Origin: Streptomyces alanosinicus
Lineage (GTDB): Bacteria > Actinomycetota > Actinomycetes > Streptomycetales > Streptomycetaceae
Direction of reading: 5' to 3'
DNA length: 64,000 nucleotides
NCBI RefSeq assembly: GCF_014650595.1
Contig: NZ_BMVG01000002.1
Span: forward strand, 372,001 to 436,000
Positions 33,344 through 41,680 of the stretch are shown here, piece after piece. The stretch's first letter is position 1; each line of letters starts with the position of its first letter. The translations under genes and the position numbers were made by a program. The notes under the pieces were generated by a model. That model was not told the DNA's origin and did not search any database. It saw nothing but the letters and a program-made list of their open reading frames with translations.

Positions 33344-33958
33344 ATGACCGAGGTCGTCGCAACGGCGCGTCGCAGCCGGATCACGCCCGAGCGCGAGGCC
33401 GAGTTGTACGAGGCCGTGCTCGACCTGCTCCGGGAGGTCGGCTACGACGCCCTCACCATGGACGCCGTGGCGGCTCGCACCAAGTCCAGCAAGGCGACGC
33501 TCTACCGCCAGTGGGGCGGCAAGGCCGAGCTGGTGGCGAAGGCGGTACGGCACAGCAAGCCGGGCGGCATGGGGCTCGACGCGATCGACACCGGGTCGCT
33601 CAAGGGCGATCTGCACGCTCTCACCATGCGCTCGGACGATTGTGAGATGGAGCAGAACTCCGCGCTGATGCGGGGTCTGGCCATGGCGGTGCACAGCAAC
33701 CCGGACCTCCTGCGGGCGTTCCGGGAGCATCTGATCGAGCCGGAGATGGCGTCGTTCCGTCGCGTGGTGCAGCGGGCCGTCGACCGGGGCGAGGTCCGTG
33801 CGGACAACCCGGCGATCGAGTTCATGATGCACATGATGCTCGGTGGGTTCGCCGCCCGCACGATGATCGACGAGCTTCCGCCGACGCAGTCCTTCCTCAT
33901 GTCGTACATCGACGCCGTGGTCCTCCCCGCCCTCGGCATCACCCCGTCCGACCAGTGA
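33344..33958 (+). CDS. TetR family transcriptional regulator
   Basis: This is a 204-residue repressor. The helix-turn-helix is at about 18-62 (LYEAVLDLLREVGYDALTMDAVAARTKSSKATLYRQWGGKAELV split across it), with the ATLYRQWGGK recognition helix. The C-terminal ligand domain contains the TetR_C_11-like segment RVVQRAVDRGEVRADNPAIEFMMHMMLGG. The start at ATG 33344 has GGAAGGTG upstream. It precedes the MMPL exporter by 208 bases and most likely represses it, releasing on binding the exported compound. A palindrome at 33260-33274 is the likely binding site. Confidence 0.94.
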   Translation: MTEVVATARRSRITPEREAELYEAVLDLLREVGYDALTMDAVAARTKSSKATLYRQWGGKAELVAKAVRHSKPGGMGLDAIDTGSLKGDLHALTMRSDDCEMEQNSALMRGLAMAVHSNPDLLRAFREHLIEPEMASFRRVVQRAVDRGEVRADNPAIEFMMHMMLGGFAARTMIDELPPTQSFLMSYIDAVVLPALGITPSDQ

Positions 33959-34004
33959 CGACCGCCCCTCGGCAGTCCCTGGTCACCAGCTGAACCCCTG
34001 CTTC

Positions 34005-34078
34005 CCGCTTCTGCCTCTCTCGTCCTGCTTCCTTCTCCCTCCCTCCTCCTTTCCTTCTCCCTTCCTTTCTCCCCGACA
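34005..34078 (+). other. Long polypyrimidine tract before the MMPL gene
   Basis: About 74 bases between TetR and MMPL consist almost only of C and T on the plus strand (CTTCCTTCTCCCTCCCTCCTCC is typical, shown in part). Such a run is unusual in this genome and could form triplex DNA or give an unstructured leader RNA. Confidence 0.7.
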
Positions 34079-34166
34079 AGCCCACCACCTGACGTCTCCG
34101 CTCACGTCGTCGGGCTGATCACCCCTGCCCTGATGAATCCCACGACCTGACCGGGAGTACGTCTCC

Positions 34167-36392
34167 GTGGCCACGATGCTCTACAAACTCGGCCGTCTCG
34201 CCTTCCGGCGACGGCATTTCGTCGCCCTCATATGGATCGCGCTGCTCACCCTCGCCGGGGTGGGCGCCGCCTCCGCGCCGGCCGCCGGCAACACTTCCTT
34301 CTCCATCCCCGGCACCGAAGCACAGAAGGCCTTCGATCTGCTGGAACAGCGCTTCCCCGGCATGAGCGCCGACGGCGCCACCGCGCGCGTCGTCTTCAAG
34401 GCGCCGGCCGGTGAGAAGGTGACCGACAAGCTCAACAAGGCGACCGTCGAGAAGACCGTCAAGGAGCTGGGCAACGGCTCCGAGGTCGTCTCCGTCGCCG
34501 ACCCCTACCTCGGGCACGCCGTCAGCAAGAACGGCCAGATCGCCTACGCCTCGGTGAAGTACAAGGTCTCCGGCATGGAGTTGAAGGACTCCTCCCGGGA
34601 CGCGCTGAAGGAGTCCGCGCAGCATGCGCGGGACGCCGGACTGACCGTCGAGGTCGGCGGTGACGCGCTGAGCGCGACCCCGGAGACCGGCTCCAGCGAG
34701 GTCATCGGCATCGGGATCGCCGCCGTCGTCCTCGTCATCACCTTCGGTTCGCTGCTCGCGGCCGGCTTCCCGCTGCTCACCGCGATCATCGGCGTCGGCA
34801 TCGGCGTCTCGACGATCACCGCGCTGGCCAGCGCCCTGGACCTCGGCTCCACCACCTCCACGCTCGCTTCGATGATCGGCCTGGCCGTCGGCATCGACTA
34901 CGCGCTGTTCATCGTCTCCCGCTACCGCGCCGAACTGGCCGAGGGCCGCGAGCGCGAGGAAGCGGCCGGACGGGCCGTGGGCACGGCGGGCTCGGCGGTG
35001 GTCTTCGCGGGCCTCACCGTCGTCATCGCCCTGGTCGGCCTGTCGGTCGTCAACATCCCGATGCTCACCAAGATGGGTATCGCGGCGGCGGGCACCGTCG
35101 CCATCGCCGTCCTCATCGCGCTGACGCTGATCCCGGCGCTGCTCGGCTACGCGGGCCGCAAGATCAAGCCGGCCGGCGAGAAGAGCAAGCTGCTCGGCGG
35201 CGGCCGTACCCCGAAGAAGCCGGCCCGGCCCAACATGGGCACCCGTTGGGCGAGTTTCGTCGTACGGCGCCCGGTGGCCGTTCTGCTGCTCGGTGTGCTC
35301 GGCCTCGGCGCGGCCGCGATCCCGGCCGCCTCCCTGGAACTGGGCCTGCCCGACGACGGGTCCCAGCCCGCCTCCACCACCCAGCGCCGCGCCTACGACC
35401 TGCTCTCCGAGGGCTTCGGGCCGGGCTTCAACGGCCCGCTGATGGTCGTGGTCGACGCCAAGGACAGCCACGACCCCAAGGGCGCCTTCACCAAGGTCGG
35501 CGACGAGATCAAGGGCCTGAAGGACGTCGTCACGGTCACCCCGGCCGTCGCCAACAAGGCCGGCGACACCGCGACGATCACGGTCGTACCCAAGTCCAAG
35601 CCGTCCTCGCACACGACCGAGGACCTGGTCCACGCCATCCGTGACAAGGGCGCGGACATCGCCGAGGCGACCGACTCCAAGCTTCTGGTCACCGGTTCCA
35701 CGGCGATGAACATCGACGTCTCGCAGAAGCTGAACGACGCGCTGCTGCCGTATCTGGCGCTGGTGGTGGGCCTCGCGTTCCTGCTGCTGATCGTGGTCTT
35801 CCGCTCGGTCCTCGTCCCGCTGAAGGCGGCCCTCGGCTTCCTGCTGAGCGTGCTTGCGGCCCTCGGCGCCGTGGTCGCGGTCTTCCAGTGGGGCTGGCTG
35901 TCCGGCCTGATGAACGTCGAGCAGACCGGCCCGGTCATGTCGATGATGCCGATCTTCATGGTGGGCGTCGTCTTCGGCCTCGCGATGGACTACGAGGTCT
36001 TCCTCGTGACCCGGATGCGGGAGGCGTTCGTCCACGGCGAGAAGCCCGACCAGGCCATCGTCACCGGCTTCCGGCACGGCGCCCGGGTCGTGACCGCCGC
36101 GGCCGTCATCATGATCGCCGTCTTCTCCGGCTTCATCGGCTCCACCGAGGCGATGGTCAAGATGATCGGCTTCGGCCTCGCGATCGCCGTCTTCTTCGAC
36201 GCGTTCATCGTCCGCATGGCCATCGTCCCGGCGGTGCTCGCGCTGCTCGGCAAGCGGGCCTGGTGGCTGCCGAAGTGGCTGGACCGGGCGCTGCCCAACG
36301 TGGACGTCGAGGGCGAGGGCCTGCGCGACCTGTCGGACTCGGGCCGCGAGGGCGCCGACCCCGACGAGGAGCGGGAGCTGGTACGGGCCTGA
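34167..36392 (+). CDS. MMPL family transporter
   Basis: This is a 741-residue RND-type exporter of the MMPL/SecDF class, with a first helix (about 18-36), an external loop, five helices near 175-330, a second external loop, and five more helices near 525-690. Conserved blocks are GIDYALFIVSRYRAELAEG (about 247-265) and AMDYEVFLVTRMREAFVHGE (about 605-624), carrying the proton-relay Asp-Tyr pairs. It exports lipids, pigments or drugs in other actinobacteria. The start is GTG 34167 with GGGAG upstream; ATG at 34176 is possible. The upstream TetR is the likely regulator. A terminator follows at 36419-36458. Confidence 0.93.
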   Translation: MATMLYKLGRLAFRRRHFVALIWIALLTLAGVGAASAPAAGNTSFSIPGTEAQKAFDLLEQRFPGMSADGATARVVFKAPAGEKVTDKLNKATVEKTVKELGNGSEVVSVADPYLGHAVSKNGQIAYASVKYKVSGMELKDSSRDALKESAQHARDAGLTVEVGGDALSATPETGSSEVIGIGIAAVVLVITFGSLLAAGFPLLTAIIGVGIGVSTITALASALDLGSTTSTLASMIGLAVGIDYALFIVSRYRAELAEGREREEAAGRAVGTAGSAVVFAGLTVVIALVGLSVVNIPMLTKMGIAAAGTVAIAVLIALTLIPALLGYAGRKIKPAGEKSKLLGGGRTPKKPARPNMGTRWASFVVRRPVAVLLLGVLGLGAAAIPAASLELGLPDDGSQPASTTQRRAYDLLSEGFGPGFNGPLMVVVDAKDSHDPKGAFTKVGDEIKGLKDVVTVTPAVANKAGDTATITVVPKSKPSSHTTEDLVHAIRDKGADIAEATDSKLLVTGSTAMNIDVSQKLNDALLPYLALVVGLAFLLLIVVFRSVLVPLKAALGFLLSVLAALGAVVAVFQWGWLSGLMNVEQTGPVMSMMPIFMVGVVFGLAMDYEVFLVTRMREAFVHGEKPDQAIVTGFRHGARVVTAAAVIMIAVFSGFIGSTEAMVKMIGFGLAIAVFFDAFIVRMAIVPAVLALLGKRAWWLPKWLDRALPNVDVEGEGLRDLSDSGREGADPDEERELVRA

Positions 36393-36418
36393 CGTACCGC
36401 CTCCGGCAGAGGACCGGT

Positions 36419-36458
36419 CGGTGAGGGTGCCCGTGGGGACGGGGCTGCACCCTCACCG
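36419..36458 (+). terminator. Terminator after the MMPL gene
   Basis: The arms CGGTGAGGGTGC (36419-36430) and GCACCCTCACCG (36447-36458) pair perfectly with a 16-base loop. The hairpin is followed by GCCTCTTTCTG. Confidence 0.85.
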
Positions 36459-36549
36459 GCCTCTTTCTGCCGCTCTCGCGCGTGCGATGCGGTGCGGTGC
36501 GGTGAAAAGCCTGTGAGCTGGGCTCGGACGATGGCGTAGCGTGCCCGGC

Positions 36550-37065
36550 ATGACGACGACAGCCGCCACTGACGCCGACGACAGCGGAGCCCACCCCCGA
36601 TTCGCCGAGGCCCTGCGCGCACTCGGCCTCGACGAACTGCTCGGCCGGGCCCGGCGGTTCCCGGAGGCCACCCGGACCGCCGCCGAGGCCGCCGCGGCCG
36701 TCGGCTGCGAGCTGAGCCAGATCTGCAAGTCACTGATCTTCGCGGCCGACGGGGTACCGGTGCTGGTCCTCATGGACGGTGCCTCGCGCGTGGACGTGGA
36801 GCGGGTGCGGAAGGAACTGGGCGCCGCCGAGGTCAGCCGGGCCGACGCGGGCGTCGTGCGCGAGACCACCGGGTACGCCATCGGCGGCGTCCCGCCCTTC
36901 GGCCACCGCACACGCACGCGTGTCCTCGCCGACCGCTCGCTGCTCACGCACGACGTGGTCTGGGCCGCGGCCGGTACGCCGCACACCGTCTTCCCGATCG
37001 AGCCCAAGGCGCTCGTGACCCACGCGGGCGCCGACCTGGTGGACGTGCGCGAGCAGACCGCGTGA
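36550..37065 (+). CDS. YbaK/EbsC family aminoacyl-tRNA deacylase
   Basis: This is a 171-residue editing domain that removes mischarged amino acids, such as Ala, Pro or Cys, from tRNA. Blocks are TAAEAAAAVGCELSQICKSLIF, VLVLMDGASRVDVERVRKELG and TGYAIGGVPPFGH, with Lys at ICKSL (about 58). An upstream GTG at 36541 is in frame, but the ATG at 36550 follows a -10-like TAGCGT closely, which suggests a leaderless or nearly leaderless message. The stop overlaps the start of the EamA transporter (GTGA), so the two are translationally coupled. Confidence 0.92.
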   Translation: MTTTAATDADDSGAHPRFAEALRALGLDELLGRARRFPEATRTAAEAAAAVGCELSQICKSLIFAADGVPVLVLMDGASRVDVERVRKELGAAEVSRADAGVVRETTGYAIGGVPPFGHRTRTRVLADRSLLTHDVVWAAAGTPHTVFPIEPKALVTHAGADLVDVREQTA

Positions 37066-37907
37066 CGCCGCTCGTCTCGGCCGCCGTCCTGCTGGCCGCG
37101 GTGACCCACGCCAGCTGGAACGCCATCGCGCATCGCATCACCGACAAGCTGGTCGGCTTCACCCTGATCTCCGGGGGCGGGGTGCTGATCGGGCTCGCGA
37201 TCGCGCCGTTCGTCGCCTTCCCGGCGGGGCCCGCCTGGCCGTATCTGCTGGCCTCGGTGGTCGTGCACATCGCCTACTACGCCCTGCTGATGACCTCCTT
37301 CCGGCTGGGCGACTTCGGGCAGGCGTACCCCATCGCACGCGGCAGCGCCCCGCTCGTGGTCACCGTGCTGGCCGCCGTCTTCGCACACGAGGTGCCCGGG
37401 AACTGGGCGCTGGCCGGGATCGCCGTGTCCTGCGTGGGGCTCATGGGCGTCAGCCTGTGGGGGCTGCGCGGCAACCGGCCCAACTGGGCGGCGATCGGCG
37501 CGGCCTTCGCGACCGGGCTCACCATCGCGGTGTACACGGTGATCGACGGCCTGGGCGTACGCGCCGCGCACTCCCCGCTCGGATACATCGCCTGGCTCAT
37601 GATCATCCAGGGGGTCGTGATCCCCGGCTACATGTGCGCACGCGCGCGTGCCGACACCGTCCGGCTGCTCCGGCCGTACGCCGCGCTCGGCCTCCTCGGC
37701 TCCGCCCTGTCCGTGTCCGCGTACGCCCTCGTCCTGTGGGCCCAGACCCGGGCCGAACTCGCCCCGATCGCGGCCCTGCGCGAGTCCTCGATCATCGTCG
37801 GGGCCGCGATCGGCGCGCTGTTCTTCAAGGAGCGGTTCGGAGCGCCGCGCATCGCTGCGGCGGGGCTGCTGGTGGTGGGCATCGGGTTGATGATGCACGC
37901 CGGGTAG
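37062..37907 (+). CDS. EamA/DMT family transporter
   Basis: This is a 281-residue membrane protein with ten helices formed by two EamA repeats (about 1-135 and 145-280). The segments SWNAIAHRITDKLVGFTLISGGG and RGSAPLVVTVLAAVFAHEVPG match the drug/metabolite transporter superfamily, and the second repeat has RESSIIVGAAIGALFFKERFG. The substrate is unknown; many relatives export amino acids or their analogues. It starts at GTG 37062 within the deacylase stop codon. Pairing a transporter with a tRNA editing domain hints at handling a toxic amino acid, but this is only inference. Confidence 0.9.
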   Translation: MTPLVSAAVLLAAVTHASWNAIAHRITDKLVGFTLISGGGVLIGLAIAPFVAFPAGPAWPYLLASVVVHIAYYALLMTSFRLGDFGQAYPIARGSAPLVVTVLAAVFAHEVPGNWALAGIAVSCVGLMGVSLWGLRGNRPNWAAIGAAFATGLTIAVYTVIDGLGVRAAHSPLGYIAWLMIIQGVVIPGYMCARARADTVRLLRPYAALGLLGSALSVSAYALVLWAQTRAELAPIAALRESSIIVGAAIGALFFKERFGAPRIAAAGLLVVGIGLMMHAG

Positions 37908-38219
37908 TGGGGGCGGGGGTGTGCGCCGGGCATCGGGTGGTGCGGGGAGCGGCGCGCGCGAGGGGTGCACGCTGCGGAGTGCGCTGGGCTCGGGGCGCCG
38001 GGGACGGGGTGTGGGCGCCGGTTGTGTGGTTCGGTGCGTGCGCCGGGGTGGGGTGGTGCGCGCCGTGAGGAACGCCGCGCGCTGTGCGGCAGTTGGTGTG
38101 GCGTGCGGCGCGCGCCGGGTGGTGCGCGACGTGGCGGGGGCGGGTTCGTGCACGACGTGGCGGGCGCGGCGAAGATGGCGGGGAGCACTGGGCAGCAACC
38201 CGACGACAGGGAGCCGTCA
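37908..38219. other. 312-bp gene-free gap, G/T-rich
   Basis: The plus strand here is unusually G-rich with many GTGCG and GCGCG steps. I see no credible gene, no clear promoter and no hairpin better than background. It separates the EamA gene from the dehydrogenase, whose AGGGAG ribosome site lies at its end. Confidence 0.5.
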
Positions 38220-39134
38220 ATGACCGACAAGCCGACCGTCAGCGTGCTGGGTACCGGCATCATGGGGGCCGCGATGGCCCGGAACCTGTGCCGCGCCGGG
38301 CTGGACGTACGCGCGTGGAACCGGACACGCGAGAAGGCCGAGCCGCTCGCCGCGGACGGCGCACGGATCGCCCGCACCCCCGCCGAGGCGGTCGAGGGCG
38401 CCGACGTCGTCCTGACGATGCTCTACGACGGCGACACCGTCCTGGACGTCATGCGCGAGGCCGCGCCGGCGCTGCGACCCGGCATGGTGTGGGCACAGTG
38501 CACCACCGTCGGCACCGATCCGGTCGCCGACCTGGCCGCCCTCGCCCGCGAGTACGGACTCGTCTTCTACGACGCACCCGTCCTCGGCACTCGACAGCCC
38601 GCGGAGGCCGGTCAGTTGACCGTGCTGGCCGCCGGGCCGGAGGAGGGGCGGGAGGCGGTCCTGCCCGTCTTCGACGCGGTCGGCGCGAAGACCATGTGGA
38701 CCGGGGCCGACGGCGGCGCCGGCAGCGCCAGCCGGCTGAAACTGGTCGCCAACAGCTGGGTGCTCGCGGCCACCGCGGCCACCGGTGAGGTCCTCGCCCT
38801 CGCCCAGGCCCTCGGCGTCGAACCGCGGGACTTCTTCGACCTCATCGAAGGCGGCCCGCTCGACATGGCCTATCTGCGGGCCAAGGCCGCGCTGGTGCTC
38901 GACGGCAAGCTGTCCCCGGCCTCGTTCGCGGTGGCCACCGCCGAGAAGGACGCCCGTCTCATCGTGCGGGCGGGGGAGCGCAACGGCGTACGGCTCGACG
39001 TCGCCGCGGCGGCCGCGGAACGCTTCGCCCGTGCCGCCGCCCGAGGCCACGCCGCCGAGGACATGGCCGCCGCGTACTTCGCCAGCTTCGACGACCAGGG
39101 CGGCACGGGCGGCGGGCGCGGCGAGAGCCGGTAG
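38220..39134 (+). CDS. NAD(P)-dependent beta-hydroxyacid dehydrogenase
   Basis: This is a 304-residue enzyme of the 3-hydroxyisobutyrate/6-phosphogluconate dehydrogenase family. The N-terminal Rossmann motif is VLGTGIMGAAMARNL (about 8-22). The substrate-binding signature, DAPVLGTRQPAEAGQLTVLAAG (about 120-141), departs from the usual DAPVSGGxxGA in having R and P. The catalytic lysine sits in SRLKLVANSWV (about 170-180). The start has AGGGAG seven bases upstream. It oxidises a beta-hydroxy acid or reduces an aldehyde acid. The altered substrate loop suggests a different substrate from the classic enzymes. The tail is Gly/Arg-rich. Confidence 0.9.
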   Translation: MTDKPTVSVLGTGIMGAAMARNLCRAGLDVRAWNRTREKAEPLAADGARIARTPAEAVEGADVVLTMLYDGDTVLDVMREAAPALRPGMVWAQCTTVGTDPVADLAALAREYGLVFYDAPVLGTRQPAEAGQLTVLAAGPEEGREAVLPVFDAVGAKTMWTGADGGAGSASRLKLVANSWVLAATAATGEVLALAQALGVEPRDFFDLIEGGPLDMAYLRAKAALVLDGKLSPASFAVATAEKDARLIVRAGERNGVRLDVAAAAAERFARAAARGHAAEDMAAAYFASFDDQGGTGGGRGESR

Positions 39135-39230
39135 CGAGAGGGAACGCCGGTCCGCCGGGCGGGCGCCGGCATGGCGGGCCGGGATGCTCGGGCGCACCCT
39201 GGAAGCAGCGGTTTTCCGGAGGTGATCGTC

Positions 39231-39506
39231 ATGATGCACACCGCTGTCGGTTGGCATGTCGAGCTGGAGTTCCTGGAGGATGATCAGCACACGAGGGCTG
39301 CGGCCCTGGTGCGCTTGCCCGACGGCACCGAGGTCCGGGCGCACGGCCACGCCACCCGGCACCTCATCGACGCCAACCAACCACGGGTCGGCGAGGAGAT
39401 AGCCGGCGCGCGTGCCCTCAACGAACTGGCCATGCACCTGTTGACCAAGGCCCATGACGAGATCGACGCGGAGTCCGGGCGGATCTCGCACTCGATCAAC
39501 GTCTGA
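39231..39506 (+). CDS. DUF1876 domain protein
   Basis: This is a 91-residue protein with the DUF1876 core WHVELEFLEDDQHTRAAALVRLP and the downstream VGEEIAGARALNELAMHLL. The fold is a compact alpha/beta (dsRBD-like) module; the function is unknown. GGAGGTGA lies just before the tandem ATGATG, so translation begins at 39231 or 39234. Such genes are common in actinobacteria, often in several copies. A bidirectional hairpin (39517-39542) separates it from the convergent serine hydrolase. Confidence 0.9.
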   Translation: MMHTAVGWHVELEFLEDDQHTRAAALVRLPDGTEVRAHGHATRHLIDANQPRVGEEIAGARALNELAMHLLTKAHDEIDAESGRISHSINV

Positions 39507-39516
39507 CGGCGCGCGG

Positions 39517-39542
39517 ACGCCCAGGAGTGCACTCCGGGGCGT
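39517..39542. terminator. Bidirectional terminator between convergent genes
   Basis: The arms ACGCCC-A-GGAG and CTCC-G-GGGCGT pair around TGCA with one mismatch. It lies between the DUF1876 stop (39506) and the hydrolase stop (39549). Confidence 0.7.
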
Positions 39543-39548
39543 ACGTCC

Positions 39549-40718
39549 CTACGCGAGCGCCGCGCGTACCGCCCGTACCAGCGCCTGCGCCCTCGGATCC
39601 GCCGTCACGCTCGCGCGGAAGCCGTTGGTGACATAGCCGAAGGCGATGCCGGTCTCCGGGTCGGCGAAGGCGAGGGCGCCGCCCCGGCCGGGGTGGCCGA
39701 AGGAGCCGGGGGAGAGCAGCGGGGACGCGGCGCCGTGCAGCATGTAGCCGAGGCCGAACCGGGTGCCGACGACCAGGATCCGGTCCGGCCCGGCGGACTG
39801 TTCGCCGCGGGCCAGCTCCGTCGTCTCCGGTGTGAACAGCCGGGTACCGCCGTCCACCTCGCCGATGAGCGAGGCGTAGAAGCGGGCCAGCCCGTCGGCG
39901 GTGGCGATGCCGTTGGAGGCGGGCAGGGCGGCCGCGCGGTAGCCGGGATCGTTCTCGTCGGGGAGCGGGGCGATCGCGGCGAACGCGCGCCGGGTCAGCG
40001 AGTCTGGGGCCGCGTAGGCCTCGGCCACGGCGCGCTTGGGGCGCGTCCTCAGGCCGCCCGCGGCCTCGGGCGCCTCGACCGGGCCGACGCGGCCCACGCG
40101 CGCGTGCTCCGACTCCGGCAGGCCGAGCCACAGGTCCGCGCCGACGGGGCCGGCGATCTCCTGCGCGATCCACTCGCCGGCCGGGCGACCGGTGATCCGG
40201 CGGATCAGTTCGCCGCTGAGCCAGCTGTAGGTCTGGGCGTGGTAGCCGTGGTCGGTGCCCGGTTCCCACACCGGCGCCTGCGCGGCGACGGCCGCGGCGC
40301 CCAGGTCGGGGTCGGCGGCCTCCGCGGGGGTCAGCGGGCGGTCCAGCACGGGCACGCCCGCGCGGTGGGCGAGCAGATGCCCGACGAGGGTGTGCTCCTT
40401 GCCGGCCGCCTTGTACTCGGGCCAGTACGCGCTGACCGGGGCGTCCAGGTCCAGCTCGCCGCGCTGGTGCAGGAGCAGGAGCGCGGCGGCGGCCACGCCC
40501 TTGGTCGCGGAGCGCACGATCTGCGCGGTCCCGGGCTCCCACGGCACCGCACCGGGCGCACCATCGACGTCTTTCGTGCCGGCCCACAGGTCGACGACCT
40601 TGTGCCCGTCGCGGTACACGGCGACAGCCGCGCCGCGCTCCCCGAGCAGCGCGAAGTTCGCTCGGAACGCTTCCTCGACGGGCTCGAAGCCCTCGGCCAC
40701 TGTGCCGTGCACGTCCAC
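39549..40718 (-). CDS. Serine hydrolase, beta-lactamase/EstB family
   Basis: This is a 389-residue class C beta-lactamase-like hydrolase. The nucleophile motif SATK (about residues 71-74, in RSATKGV) has the S-x-x-K form, and YSWLSG supplies the Tyr. HPGRGGAL near the C-terminus replaces the KTG block with HxG, as in esterases and D-aminopeptidases. No signal peptide is seen, so it is a cytosolic esterase or peptidase, not a secreted resistance enzyme. The GTG at 40718 has AAAGGGA upstream. The substrate is unknown. Confidence 0.92.
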   Translation of the reverse strand: MDVHGTVAEGFEPVEEAFRANFALLGERGAAVAVYRDGHKVVDLWAGTKDVDGAPGAVPWEPGTAQIVRSATKGVAAAALLLLHQRGELDLDAPVSAYWPEYKAAGKEHTLVGHLLAHRAGVPVLDRPLTPAEAADPDLGAAAVAAQAPVWEPGTDHGYHAQTYSWLSGELIRRITGRPAGEWIAQEIAGPVGADLWLGLPESEHARVGRVGPVEAPEAAGGLRTRPKRAVAEAYAAPDSLTRRAFAAIAPLPDENDPGYRAAALPASNGIATADGLARFYASLIGEVDGGTRLFTPETTELARGEQSAGPDRILVVGTRFGLGYMLHGAASPLLSPGSFGHPGRGGALAFADPETGIAFGYVTNGFRASVTADPRAQALVRAVRAALA

Positions 40719-40927
40719 GCCCGCTGTCCCTTTCCGATCACCTGCGACAGTGCGTGGAACACGGGTCGTGCGCCTGTGATTCCTCGGTGGGATCAGCTCA
40801 GCAGGATCGTTACATCGATGTTGCCGCGGGTCGCGCTCGGTGAGCTTCCACAACTCCTCGCACAACCGCGCGACTGCGCGACCTCCTGCGCGCCGGGCCC
40901 CGTCGTGGTGAGCAGGGGGCCTCGCCG

Positions 40928-41680
40928 TCACGCGCCCATGGTCACGGACCTCGGGTCGAAGCCGAACGGCAGCTCCAGCCGGTGCGCCCGCATCAGCTTC
41001 TCGTCGCCGAGCAGCGCCCCGGTCGGGCCGTCGGCCGCGATCACGCCGTCGCTGAGGACGAGAGAGCGCGGGCACAGCTCCAGGGCGTAGGGGAGGTCGT
41101 GGGTGACCATGAGGACGGTGACGTCCAGGGAACGCAGGATGTCGGCGAGTTCGCGGCGGGAGGCCGGGTCGAGGTTGGAGGACGGTTCGTCGAGGACGAG
41201 GATCTCCGGCTCCATGGCGAGGACGGTGGCCACGGCCACGCGCCGGCGCTGCCCGAAGGACAGATGGTGCGGCGGCCGGCCGGCGAAGTCCTGCATGCCG
41301 ACGCGCTCCAGGGCGGTGCGCACCCGCTCCTCCAGCGCGGCCCCCTTGAGCCCGGCGGCGGCCGGCCCGAAGGCCACGTCCTCCCGCACGGTCGGCATGA
41401 ACAACTGGTCGTCCGGATCCTGGAAGACGATGCCGACCTTCTGCCGGACGGCGGCCATGTGCTCCGTGCCGACGGGCAGTCCGGCCACCGTCACGGTGCC
41501 GGTCCCGCCGCCCAGGATGCCGTTGAGATGCAGCACCAGGGTGGTCTTGCCGGCGCCGTTTGGGCCGAACAGCGCGACCCGCTCCCCGCGCGCGATCGTG
41601 AAGTCGACGCCGAACAGGGCCTGATGGCCGTCGGGGTAGGCGAAGGCGAGGCCGGAGACCTCCAGGGAAGCAGTACTCAC
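40928..41680 (-). CDS. cbiO: ECF transporter ATPase (CbiO type)
   Basis: This is the 250-residue ATP-binding subunit of a group I energy-coupling-factor transporter. Walker A is GPNGAGKTT (about 39-47), the Q-loop is FQDPDDQLFMP, the signature is LSFGQ (about 140-144) and Walker B is LVLDEPSSNLDP. The FQDPDDQLF motif is typical of CbiO/EcfA. I chose GTG at 41680 because it overlaps the cbiQ stop codon (GTGA), giving translational coupling. The ATG at 41689 also exists. It functions with cbiQ and cbiM upstream to import Ni2+ or Co2+. Confidence 0.94.
   Translation of the reverse strand: MSTASLEVSGLAFAYPDGHQALFGVDFTIARGERVALFGPNGAGKTTLVLHLNGILGGGTGTVTVAGLPVGTEHMAAVRQKVGIVFQDPDDQLFMPTVREDVAFGPAAAGLKGAALEERVRTALERVGMQDFAGRPPHHLSFGQRRRVAVATVLAMEPEILVLDEPSSNLDPASRRELADILRSLDVTVLMVTHDLPYALELCPRSLVLSDGVIAADGPTGALLGDEKLMRAHRLELPFGFDPRSVTMGA

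Noticed and set aside
40719..40927. Possible small gene between the serine hydrolase and cbiO (frame with LCEELWKLTERDPRQH)
   Set aside because: No start codon with a ribosome site, no stop in the right place and no recognisable family; it is read-through of an open frame.
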